In this document: piece after piece, positions 45,427 through 52,865 of the stretch
How the letters are laid out: each line of letters begins with the position of its first letter
Position numbering within the stretch: the stretch's first letter is position 1
NCBI RefSeq assembly: GCF_003315795.1
Contig: NZ_QMEY01000026.1
Location: 1 to 64,000 of the forward strand
Direction: 5' to 3'
Length of the DNA: 64,000 nt
Source of the DNA: Spongiactinospora rosea
Lineage (GTDB): Bacteria; Actinomycetota; Actinomycetes; Streptosporangiales; Streptosporangiaceae
Translations under genes and position numbers: made by a program
Notes under the pieces: generated by a model
Databases searched by the model: none
What the model was told of the DNA's origin: nothing
The model's input: the letters and a program-made list of their open reading frames with translations, nothing else

Positions 45427-45665
45427 GACCGGCGCCCTCGCACGTAGTGTGTGATCAGGCCGGCGATCGCGCCGAGGCCGACGACCCCCGCGGCGAGCCC
45501 GAGCGGCGTCACCGCGCCGCCCGCGGCGATGTTGGCCAGCGCGTTGCCCGCGACGCTGATGGCGAGCAGGACCCAGAGCAGCGTCGCCTTGGAGGAGCCC
45601 GGCCTGGGCGATTCCGGTGGCGGCCGGTGGGAGGGCGAGTGGTCGATGCGATAGGGATCTGTCAT
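45423..45665 (-). CDS. Small two-helix membrane protein
   Basis: 80 residues from MTDPYRIDHSPSH. A proline-rich cytosolic head is followed by two membrane helices (ATLLWVLLAISVAGNALANIA; GLAAGVVGLGAIAGLITHYV) and a basic tail. Actinomycete ABC operons of this type often begin with such a gene. Its stop overlaps the ATPase start. No Shine-Dalgarno site precedes the ATG, so the transcript may be near-leaderless. Function unknown. Confidence 0.75.
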   Translation of the reverse strand: MTDPYRIDHSPSHRPPPESPRPGSSKATLLWVLLAISVAGNALANIAAGGAVTPLGLAAGVVGLGAIAGLITHYVRGRRS

Positions 45666-45785
45666 GTCAGCAACGCTAGGAATTTCGCGTCGCTCGCAAA
45701 AACCCGCCAACCACCCGAAATCGGGTACAGCCTGCTGTACCACGTACCCCCGCCACCTCCTCGGCGACGAAACCGGGCAAGGATT

Positions 45786-45805
45786 CTTCGTCGGATCCGA
45801 CGAAG
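45786..45805. promoter_or_regulatory. 20-bp perfect palindrome (candidate operator)
   Basis: CTTCGTCGGATCCGACGAAG lies in the divergent spacer between the ABC exporter operon and the M19 dipeptidase gene, 72 bp before the latter's start. Its perfect dyad suits a homodimeric regulator; a hairpin in the leader is the alternative. Confidence 0.6.
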
Positions 45806-45817
45806 CCACCCCCGCCC

Positions 45818-45840
45818 GCACTGCCTAGGGTCGGCAGTGC
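45818..45840. promoter_or_regulatory. Inverted repeat near M19 promoter
   Basis: GCACTGCC-TAGGGTC-GGCAGTGC has perfect 8-bp arms around a TAGGGT that could act as a -10 element for the M19 gene, 38 bp before its start. Confidence 0.5.
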
Positions 45841-45877
45841 TCTCACCCGCCCCCGCGCGCACGATCGGAGTCCCCTG

Positions 45878-46909
45878 ATGCCCACCGACGCGTCCCGCCT
45901 CCACCGCGAAGCCGTGGTCGCCGACACGCACAACGACCTGCTGATGGCCGTGACCGTCCGGCCGCCCGCCGAGTGGGCGGACTACTTCCGCGCCCGCTGG
46001 CTGCCGCAGCTTCGCACGGGCGGCGTGAACGTGCAGGTGCTCCCGGTGTTCTCCGGCTGGGATCATGAGACGGACGGGGCACTGAAGCGGACCCTGCGGA
46101 TGATCGAGGCGGCGCACCGGCTCGCGGAGGGCAACGCCGACGCCGTCGCGCTGTGCCGGGACGCGGCCGAGATCGACGCCGCGCTCGGCGGCGGGCGCAT
46201 CGCGCTGGTGCTGGCCCTGGAGAGCTGTATCGGCATCGGCTCGGACGTCGAGCTGTTCGCCACCCTGTACCGGCTCGGCGTACGCGTCGCGTCCCTCACG
46301 CACATGGGACGCACCGCGTTCGCCGACGGCAGCGGCGAGGACGCGACGGGCGGGCGGCTCACCGCCGCGGGCGTGGCGGCCGTCGCGGAGATGCACCGGC
46401 TCGGCATGCTGCTCGACGTGTCGCACCTCGGGGCGGGCGGCGTCGAGCACGTACTGGAACTCGCCCAGGGCCCGGTGATCGCCACCCACTCCAGCGCCAG
46501 GGCGCTGCGCGACCACCACCGCAACCTGACCGACGCGCAGCTGCGCGGCATCGCCGCGACCGGCGGCGTGGTGTGCGTCAACTTCTTCGCCTCGTTCCTG
46601 CACGAGACCGAGCACACAGTGGACAAGATCGTCGATCACATCGAGCACATCGCGGGCGTGGCCGGGATCGACCACGTCGGCCTGGGCCCCGACTTCCTCA
46701 AGGAGGTGGAGGCCGACCTGACCCCGCCGTGGTGCGATGGCATGGAGGTGGCAGGACTCGACATCCATGCCTGCGTGCCCGGCCTGGAAGGCCCGGAAGG
46801 ACTCCCGCTGGTCACCGAGGCGCTGCTGCGCCGGGGCTTCACCGGGGACGACACCGCCAAGGTGCTCGGCGGCAACGTCCTCGCGCTGTTGCGCCGGGTG
46901 CTTGGATGA
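45878..46909 (+). CDS. M19 membrane-dipeptidase family peptidase
   Basis: A 343-residue enzyme with the renal dipeptidase zinc ligands: ADTHNDLL (HxD), ALESCIGIGSD (bridging Glu), SLTHMGR, ATHSSARALRDHHRNLTD and GIDHVGLGPDF. M19 enzymes cut dipeptides and accept a D-residue at the C-terminal position, unlike most dipeptidases. It leads the operon M19 - M20 - GNAT - racemase; its stop overlaps an upstream ATG option of the M20 gene. Two palindromes sit in its promoter region. Confidence 0.93.
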   Translation: MPTDASRLHREAVVADTHNDLLMAVTVRPPAEWADYFRARWLPQLRTGGVNVQVLPVFSGWDHETDGALKRTLRMIEAAHRLAEGNADAVALCRDAAEIDAALGGGRIALVLALESCIGIGSDVELFATLYRLGVRVASLTHMGRTAFADGSGEDATGGRLTAAGVAAVAEMHRLGMLLDVSHLGAGGVEHVLELAQGPVIATHSSARALRDHHRNLTDAQLRGIAATGGVVCVNFFASFLHETEHTVDKIVDHIEHIAGVAGIDHVGLGPDFLKEVEADLTPPWCDGMEVAGLDIHACVPGLEGPEGLPLVTEALLRRGFTGDDTAKVLGGNVLALLRRVLG

Positions 46910-46926
46910 GGACGCGTGAGGGACGA

Positions 46927-48120
46927 ATGATGGATTTCACCGCGGCGCTGCCCGCGATGCTGGCCGACCTGGAAACCCTGGTGACCTGCGAGACCCCCTC
47001 GGCCGACCTGGCCGCGCTGGCCACGGGCGCGGAGGTCACGGCCGAGGTCGGCACCCGGCTGCTCGGCGTACCGCCCGAGCGGATCACCGTCGGCGGCCGT
47101 ACCCACCTGCGCTGGGACTTCGGCGACGCCCCCGCCCGGGTGCTGCTGCTCGGCCACTACGACACGGTGTGGCCGATCGGCACCCTGGACCGCATCCCCT
47201 GGTCGGTGACCGGAGGCGTGGTACGCGGGCCGGGCTGCTTCGACATGAAGGCCGGGCTGGTCATGATCTTCCACGCGCTCGCCGCGCTGCCGGACCGGGC
47301 CGGGATCACCGTGCTGGTCAACGCGGACGAGGAGATCGGCTCGCCGACGTCCGGGGCTTTGGTCGAGGAGAGCGCGCTCGGCCGTACCGCGGCCCTGGTG
47401 CTGGAGCCGGGCGCGGACGGCGGCGCGCTGAAGATCGCCCGCAAGGGCGTCTCCCGGCACACGGTCGAGGTGCACGGGCGGGCGGCGCACGCCGGGCTCG
47501 AGCCGGAGCGCGGGATCAACGCCCTGGTCGAGGCCGCCCACCAGGTGCGGGTCATCGCGGCGCTGGCTGATCCGGGGGCGGGCACCACCGTCACCCCCAC
47601 CATGATGTCGGCGGGCAGCGCGGGCAACACCGTGCCCGCGCTGGCCCGCGTCGAGATCGACGTACGGGCCGCGACCGTGGCCGAACAGCTCCGGGTGGAG
47701 ACCGCCCTGGCCGGGCTGCGCCCGGACACGCCGGGGGCGTCGCTGCGCGCCTCGACCGGCGTGAGCATCCCGCCGCTGGAGCGCGCGGCGTCGGCCGGGC
47801 TGTTCGACCTGGCCCGGCGGGTCGCCGCCGATCAGGGCATCGAGCTGCGCGGCGTCGCCGTCGGCGGCGGCTCGGACGGCAACCGGACGGCCGCGGCCGG
47901 GACGCCGACGCTCGACGGGCTCGGCGCGGTCGGCGGCGGCGCGCACGCCGATGACGAGCACGTGGTGGTGGCCGAGCTGCCGGGCCGTACCGCCCTGCTG
48001 GTCGCGCTGCTCTCCGAGCTGCTTCACGAACTTCGCGGCGGAACGTCCGGCACGACGAAATCGGCCCCCGGTTTTGTGTCGGCCGGACCAGGTGAGGACG
48101 GCGGGAGACCAGCACGATGA
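46927..48120 (+). CDS. M20 family amidohydrolase (likely N-acyl-L-amino-acid deacylase)
   Basis: 397 residues from MMDFTAALP with GAGGG upstream; the ATG at 46906 overlapping the previous stop is an alternative. Metal ligands of the M20 family: LLLGHYDTVWP (His, Asp), CFDMKAG (Asp), NADEEIGSP (Glu-Glu), LEPGADG, and GGGAHADDEHV (His). M20 includes carboxypeptidase G2, succinyl-diaminopimelate and N-acylamino-acid hydrolases. In front of a GNAT and an N-acylamino-acid racemase gene, the L-specific desuccinylase role is the best inference. Confidence 0.9.
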   Translation: MMDFTAALPAMLADLETLVTCETPSADLAALATGAEVTAEVGTRLLGVPPERITVGGRTHLRWDFGDAPARVLLLGHYDTVWPIGTLDRIPWSVTGGVVRGPGCFDMKAGLVMIFHALAALPDRAGITVLVNADEEIGSPTSGALVEESALGRTAALVLEPGADGGALKIARKGVSRHTVEVHGRAAHAGLEPERGINALVEAAHQVRVIAALADPGAGTTVTPTMMSAGSAGNTVPALARVEIDVRAATVAEQLRVETALAGLRPDTPGASLRASTGVSIPPLERAASAGLFDLARRVAADQGIELRGVAVGGGSDGNRTAAAGTPTLDGLGAVGGGAHADDEHVVVAELPGRTALLVALLSELLHELRGGTSGTTKSAPGFVSAGPGEDGGRPAR

Positions 48121-49004
48121 GTTCCATGACACGTTTATCGGCGCCCTTGTCCGACGTGGCCGGCGCGGCGGCCGAAGCGGCGCGCGCGGCGGCGGGCCGT
48201 AGCGGGGTCCGTGTCGCCGAGCTGCGCGAGACCGCCGACCTGCAGCGGCTGTGCGCCCTGTTCGGGACCATCTGGCGGGCCGAGCCCGGCGGCGAGCCGC
48301 CGATGATCACGAGCCTGCTGCGGGCGCTGTGCCACACCGGCAACTACGTGACCGGCGCGTTCGACGGCGAGGAGATGGTCGGCGCGTGCGTCGGCGTGTA
48401 CGCCGAGCCCGCCGGGCAGGTACTGCACTCGCACATGGCCGGGGTCGCGGCCTCGGCCCAGGCCAGGAGCATCGGCTACACGCTCAAGCTGCACCAGCGG
48501 GCCTGGGCGCTGGCCCGCGGCATCAACCGGGTGACCTGGACCTACGACCCGCTCATCCGGCGCAACGCGCACTTCAACATCACCAAGCTGGGCGCGCTGC
48601 CGACCGCGTACTTCACCGACTTCTACGGCCCGATGGAGGACGCCGTCAACGGCGGCACGCCCACCGACCGGGTGCTGGTCGAGTGGCGGCTGGACTCCGA
48701 GCGGGCCGTGACGGCCGCGTCCGGCGTACGCGTGCCCGCGCCGGTGGTGGACGCGCCGAGAATACTGAGCGTCGGCCCGGACGGGCTGCCGCTGCACGAC
48801 CCGGCGGCCACCCGGTCCGGAGGGTCCGTCGTGCTCGCCGAGGTGCCCGCCGACATCGAGCGGATGCGGCACACCGACCGGGCGAGCGCCGCCGCCTGGC
48901 GGTCCGCGCTGCGCGAAGTCCTCGGCGGCCTGCTCGGGGCGGGCGCCGCGGTCACCGGATTCAGTTCCGCCAACTGCTATGTCATCGACCTGGAGGCATC
49001 GTGA
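48117..49004 (+). CDS. GNAT-superfamily acyltransferase (copy 2; likely D-amino acid N-acyltransferase)
   Basis: A 295-residue paralog of the protein at 39634, starting in an ATGA overlap with GGGAG upstream. Shared blocks include YTLKLHQRAWALARGINRVTW and YDPLIRRNAHFNITKLGALP. The C-terminal part (AAWRSALREVLGGLLGAG) also aligns with EWRSAVRDVLGGLMAKG of copy 1. In known NSAR operons (Geobacillus type) a GNAT enzyme N-succinylates D-amino acids. The stop overlaps the racemase start (GTGA). Confidence 0.85.
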   Translation: MSSMTRLSAPLSDVAGAAAEAARAAAGRSGVRVAELRETADLQRLCALFGTIWRAEPGGEPPMITSLLRALCHTGNYVTGAFDGEEMVGACVGVYAEPAGQVLHSHMAGVAASAQARSIGYTLKLHQRAWALARGINRVTWTYDPLIRRNAHFNITKLGALPTAYFTDFYGPMEDAVNGGTPTDRVLVEWRLDSERAVTAASGVRVPAPVVDAPRILSVGPDGLPLHDPAATRSGGSVVLAEVPADIERMRHTDRASAAAWRSALREVLGGLLGAGAAVTGFSSANCYVIDLEAS

Positions 49005-50116
49005 AGATCACCGGAGTTGAGCTGCGGCGCGTGCAGATGCCGCTGGTCGCCCCGTTCCGCACGTCGTTCAAGGAAGAGCTGCACCGCGACATCCTGCTGG
49101 TCCGCGTGGTCACCCCCGAGGCCGAGGGCTGGGGCGAGTGCGTCACCATGGAGAGCCCGCTGTACTCCGAGGAGTACACCGACGGCGCGGCCGAGGTGAT
49201 GCGCCGCTTCCTCATCCCGGCGCTGACCGCCCGTCCCGACCTGGACGCCAACCGGGTCGCGCCCACGCTGGCGAAGTTCAAGGGCCACCCGATGGCCAAG
49301 GCCGCCCTGGAGATGGCGGTGCTCGACGCCGAGCTGCGCGCGGCCGGGGTGTCCTTCGGCCGCTACCTCGGGGCGGTCCGCGACGAGGTCAGGTGCGGGG
49401 TCTCGGTCGGCATCATGAACTCCATCGGCGAACTCCTCGACGCGGTCGCCGGGTACCTGGAGGAGGGCTACCTCCGGATCAAGCTGAAGATCCAGCCCGG
49501 CTGGGACATCGCCCCGGTGCGCGCGGTCAGGGAGCGGTTCGGCGACGACGTACCGCTCCAGGTGGACGCCAACGCCGCCTACGCCCTCACCGACGCGCGG
49601 ACGCTGGCCCGGCTGGACGAATTCGACCTGGAACTGATCGAGCAGCCGCTCGCCGCGGGCGACCTGTACCAGCACGCCGCGCTGGCCAAGCAGGTGCGCA
49701 CACCCATCTGCCTGGACGAGTCGATCAAGTCGGCCGAGGACGCGGCGCTGGCCCTGGCCATCGGCGCGTGCTCGATCGTCAACATCAAGCCGGGCCGGGT
49801 CGGCGGATACCTGGAGGCCCGCCGCATCCACGACCTGTGCCAGGCCAACGGGATCGCCGTGTGGTGCGGCGGCATGCTGGAGACGGGCCTCGGCCGGGCC
49901 GCCAACGTGGCGCTGGCCGCGCTGCCGGGGTTCACCCTGCCCGGCGACACCTCCGCCTCCCGCCGCTACTACGCGGCCGACATCACCGAGCCGTTCGTGC
50001 TGCGTGAGGGCAGGCTGGCCGTGCCGCGGGAGCCGGGGCTCGGGGTGTCGCCGCTGCCCGACCGGCTGGCCGAGGTCACCTCCGACACCGAGTGGGTGCG
50101 CGCCGACGGGGCCTGA
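49001..50116 (+). CDS. N-acylamino acid racemase / o-succinylbenzoate synthase family (enolase superfamily)
   Basis: A 371-residue protein, GTG start with GGAGG upstream. Enolase-superfamily marks: RIKLKIQPGWD (catalytic KxK), QVDANAAY and IEQPLAAGDL (metal Asp/Glu), CLDESIKS (Asp-Glu), and VNIKPGRVGG with the second catalytic Lys. The MenC/NSAR subgroup makes o-succinylbenzoate or racemises N-acylamino acids. With no other menaquinone genes nearby but GNAT and M20 genes coupled upstream, the racemase role is favoured. Last gene of the operon; a hairpin follows. Confidence 0.93.
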   Translation: MKITGVELRRVQMPLVAPFRTSFKEELHRDILLVRVVTPEAEGWGECVTMESPLYSEEYTDGAAEVMRRFLIPALTARPDLDANRVAPTLAKFKGHPMAKAALEMAVLDAELRAAGVSFGRYLGAVRDEVRCGVSVGIMNSIGELLDAVAGYLEEGYLRIKLKIQPGWDIAPVRAVRERFGDDVPLQVDANAAYALTDARTLARLDEFDLELIEQPLAAGDLYQHAALAKQVRTPICLDESIKSAEDAALALAIGACSIVNIKPGRVGGYLEARRIHDLCQANGIAVWCGGMLETGLGRAANVALAALPGFTLPGDTSASRRYYAADITEPFVLREGRLAVPREPGLGVSPLPDRLAEVTSDTEWVRADGA

Positions 50117-50160
50117 CCCGCCCAGCGGCGGCCCGGCCCCGCCCTTCGCGCGGGGTCAGG
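50112..50160. terminator. Hairpin between convergent racemase and MOSC genes
   Basis: CCTGACCCGC at the end of the racemase gene can pair with GCGGGGTCAGG at the end of the MOSC gene, with one bulge. The fold spans the 39-bp gap and could end transcription both ways. Confidence 0.5.
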
Positions 50161-50821
50161 GGCCGTCGTGGTACTTGGCGATGTGGTTGCGCACGTAGGA
50201 CAGTTGCTCGCGTTCCATCCAGGGCGCGGCGACCAGCATCTTGGGCGACTCCGCGCGTTCGGTCGTCACGGCGCGGAACAGCCTGGCGACCGTGACATCG
50301 TGCTCCGGGCGGTGGATCACCTCGATCGCGTCACCGGTGCGCAGCTCGCCCGGCTCGATCACCCGCAGCATGACGCCCGGCGAACCGCTCTGGGTGAACC
50401 GCCGCACCCAGCCCTTCTCGGCGAGCCAGCCGCCGAAGGTCCGGCAGGGAATGCGCCCGCCGGTCACCTCCAGCACCACCTCGGGCCCGACCCGCCAGCG
50501 CTCGCCGACCAGGGCCTCTCTCAGATCGATGCCGATGGTGGTGAGATTCTCGCCGAACGTCCCGTTCGGCAGGGGGCGGCCCAGCTCGTTCTCCCAGCCG
50601 TCCAGGTCCTCGCGGGCGAAGGCGTAGACCGCCCGGTCGTCGCCGCCGTGGACGCGGCTGTCGCACACGTCGTCGCCTGCCACGCCGCTCCCCTGCGCGC
50701 CGGGCGCGGCCACCCGTACCGGGCCTTCCACCGGGCGCTTGTCGATCCCGGTCGCGCCGGAGGGGGCATCGGTGTAGGGGACGGGTTTCGCGCGCCCGAC
50801 GTTCAGGCTGAGAATCTTCAT
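50156..50821 (-). CDS. MOSC domain protein (YiiM-like)
   Basis: A 221-residue protein with an N-terminal beta-barrel lead (MKILSLNVGRAKPV), CDSRVHGGDDRAVYAF, GTFGENLTT and a conserved-type Cys in TGGRIPCRTFGGWL, followed by a helical C-terminal YiiM-like extension (TVARLFRAVT). MOSC proteins handle molybdenum-cofactor sulfur or reduce N-hydroxylated compounds. It is divergent from the NUDIX regulator, with the palindromic operator about 117 bp from its start. Confidence 0.92.
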   Translation of the reverse strand: MKILSLNVGRAKPVPYTDAPSGATGIDKRPVEGPVRVAAPGAQGSGVAGDDVCDSRVHGGDDRAVYAFAREDLDGWENELGRPLPNGTFGENLTTIGIDLREALVGERWRVGPEVVLEVTGGRIPCRTFGGWLAEKGWVRRFTQSGSPGVMLRVIEPGELRTGDAIEVIHRPEHDVTVARLFRAVTTERAESPKMLVAAPWMEREQLSYVRNHIAKYHDGP

Positions 50822-50937
50822 ACTCGCAGGCTAGGACAAGTCCGGACGTTTTCGGTCCGGCGGCTTATACACCAGGGGACGGCACTTTCGCGGGACTCCG
50901 CACATTCTCGGTTGGCATTCCAGATATTCCCCTGTGG

Positions 50938-50967
50938 CTAGTTTCTGTCAGTATGACAAGAAGCTAG
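50938..50967. promoter_or_regulatory. Candidate NrtR-like operator
   Basis: An imperfect 30-bp dyad: left arm CTAGTTTCTGTCA, GTA spacer, right arm TGACAAGAAGCTAG (one extra base). The core TGTCA-N3-TGACA is perfect. It ends 9 bp before the NUDIX/HTH gene, an ideal place for autoregulation, and resembles remembered NrtR sites with TGTCA/TGACA halves. Confidence 0.65.
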
Positions 50968-50976
50968 TCTGACGTC

Positions 50977-51711
50977 ATGGAAGACGAACCCTGGAAAACG
51001 CCGTACGTCATGCTCGCCGTCGACCTGGTGATCTTGACGTTGCGGCGGTCGCGGCTGCACATCCTGCTGGTCGAGCGGGGCGTCGAGCCGTACCGGGGCG
51101 CCCTGGCGCTGCCCGGCGGGTTCCTGCGGCACCCCGAGGAGGAGATCCCGGCCGCCGCCCGCCGGGAACTGGCCGAGGAGACCGACCTCGACATCGAGAA
51201 CGTCCACCTGGAGGAGTTCCGGGTGTACGGGACTCCGGGCCGCGATCCGCGGGGCCGCGTGGTGTCGGTGGCCTTCCTGGCCATCGCGCCCCGGCTGCCG
51301 GAGCCGACCGCGGGCACCGACGCCGCCGCCGCCCGGTGGCAGCCCGTGGACGGCGTGCTCGCGGGGGACGTACGGCTCGCGTTCGACCACCGGCGGATCG
51401 CCGCCGACGGCGTCGAACGGGCCCGCGCCAAGATCGAATACTCCGCGCTCGCCACGGCGTTCTGCGGGCCCACCTTCACGATCACCGAGTTGCAGGAGGT
51501 GTACGAAGCAGTGTGGGGAATCCAGCTCGATCCCCGTAATTTCTACCGCAAGGTGCAGAAGACCGACGGTTTCATCATCCCGGCGGGCACCGAGCGAAAG
51601 GCCGCCACCGGCCGGCCGGCCCGGCTGTTCCGGGCCGGTCCGCACAAGATCCTCTACCCGCCGATGGTCCGCCCCGTCATGTCGGCGGCCTTAACCGGAG
51701 AAGGCCCATGA
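50977..51711 (+). CDS. NrtR-like NUDIX-HTH transcriptional regulator
   Basis: A 244-residue protein. The NUDIX domain has LALPGGFLRHPEEEI then AAARRELAEETDLDI, a near-complete Nudix box; the second domain is a winged helix (TITELQEVYEAVWG, DPRNFYRKVQKTDGFI). This order defines the NrtR class, ADP-ribose-responsive repressors of NAD metabolism, some of which have lost hydrolase activity; the Nudix RELAEE block looks intact here. A palindromic operator precedes it. It overlaps the nucleosidase start by ATGA, so it is coupled to an unusual partner rather than to NAD biosynthesis genes. Confidence 0.9.
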   Translation: MEDEPWKTPYVMLAVDLVILTLRRSRLHILLVERGVEPYRGALALPGGFLRHPEEEIPAAARRELAEETDLDIENVHLEEFRVYGTPGRDPRGRVVSVAFLAIAPRLPEPTAGTDAAAARWQPVDGVLAGDVRLAFDHRRIAADGVERARAKIEYSALATAFCGPTFTITELQEVYEAVWGIQLDPRNFYRKVQKTDGFIIPAGTERKAATGRPARLFRAGPHKILYPPMVRPVMSAALTGEGP

Positions 51712-52865
51712 GCCCGTCGCCGACCGTGATCCTCACCGCACTGGATCTCGAATACCAGGCGGTACGCAGCCGGATGTCCGGCCCGCGCGTACACCGGCAC
51801 CCGCAGGGCACCCGCTTCGAGGTCGGCCGGCTGGCCGACGCGGGGTGCGAGGTGGCCCTGGGCCACGTCGGCAAGGGCAACCAGTCCGCCGCGGTGCTGG
51901 CCGAGCGCGCCATCCACGAGTTCGCCCCGGCCGCGCTGCTGTTCGTGGGGGTGGCGGGCGCGCTGCAGTCCCACATCGCGCTCGGCGACGTGGTGGTCGC
52001 CACCCACATCTACGCCTTCCACGGCGGGACCAGCGAGGACGACGGCTTCAAGAGCCGTCCCCGGGTGTGGGAGACCTCGCACGCCGCCGAGCAGATCGCC
52101 CGGCACATCGCCCGGACCCACTCGTGGGTCAGGTACCTGCCGGAGTACACCCCGGAGCCGGAGATCCACTTCGGGCCGATCGCCGCCGGCGAGGTGGTGC
52201 TCAACTCCGCGGACTCCGCGTACGCCCGCTGGATCAGGGACAACTACAACGACGCGCGGGCGATCGAGATGGAGGGCGCGGGAATCGCCCAGGCCGCGCA
52301 CCTGAACGGATCGCTGCCAGTGGTCGTCGTACGCGGGATCAGCGACCGTGCCGACGGCAGCAAGGAGGAGAGCGACCGCGCGCAGTGGCAGGGCCGCGCG
52401 GTGGTCAACGCGGCGGCCTTCGCCGCCGCCCTCGCCGGGGAACTGGCCGCCGAGCACGCGGCAGGCACCCTGCCCTCCCCGACCCCGACCCCGAGGATTC
52501 CGGAGATGCGCGGGACGACCGAGAACATCGCGATGGGCAACGCCCAGGTGGGCGTGCAGGCGGGCGTCGTACACGGCGGCATCCGGATCACCTCCGAGCC
52601 GCCCCCGCCGGCCGACCTGCCCCAGGCGCTCGACGCGCTGCGCGCCCGGCTCCGCCGCGCGCTGGCCGAGGGCCAGGTGGACCAGGTGACCTACGACGCC
52701 GTGGAGAGCGAGCTGACCGTGGCAGACGAGGCGCTGCGCGGCGGGGCCCGGCCGAGCACGGTGACGGTGGCGCTGCGGAAGGTCCGGGGGCTCATCGGCG
52801 ACGTCTCCAGCCTGGCCACGGCGCTCGCGGCGGCCATCACGCTCGCCCAGGGACCGCCGTCATGA
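51708..52865 (+). CDS. MTAN/PNP-superfamily nucleosidase with C-terminal extension
   Basis: A 385-residue protein. Residues 1-~245 form a nucleoside phosphorylase/nucleosidase domain: ILTALDLEYQAV, FVGVAGAL, AIEMEGAG (Glu187, Glu189) and VVRGISDRAD (Asp213), as in MTA/SAH nucleosidases. A Pro-rich linker leads to NIAMGNAQVGVQAGVVHGGI (273-292) and a helical tail. The GVQAGVVHG motif recurs at the N-terminus of the next protein. Plain MTANs are about 230 residues and lack the extension. Coupled on both sides by ATGA. Role inferred: effector or signal enzyme acting on a nucleoside or nucleotide. Confidence 0.88.
   Translation: MSPSPTVILTALDLEYQAVRSRMSGPRVHRHPQGTRFEVGRLADAGCEVALGHVGKGNQSAAVLAERAIHEFAPAALLFVGVAGALQSHIALGDVVVATHIYAFHGGTSEDDGFKSRPRVWETSHAAEQIARHIARTHSWVRYLPEYTPEPEIHFGPIAAGEVVLNSADSAYARWIRDNYNDARAIEMEGAGIAQAAHLNGSLPVVVVRGISDRADGSKEESDRAQWQGRAVVNAAAFAAALAGELAAEHAAGTLPSPTPTPRIPEMRGTTENIAMGNAQVGVQAGVVHGGIRITSEPPPPADLPQALDALRARLRRALAEGQVDQVTYDAVESELTVADEALRGGARPSTVTVALRKVRGLIGDVSSLATALAAAITLAQGPPS

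Noticed and set aside
49001..50116. Assignment as menaquinone-pathway MenC
   Set aside because: No other menaquinone gene is nearby, while GNAT and M20 partners of the racemase pathway are coupled upstream; not excluded but less likely.
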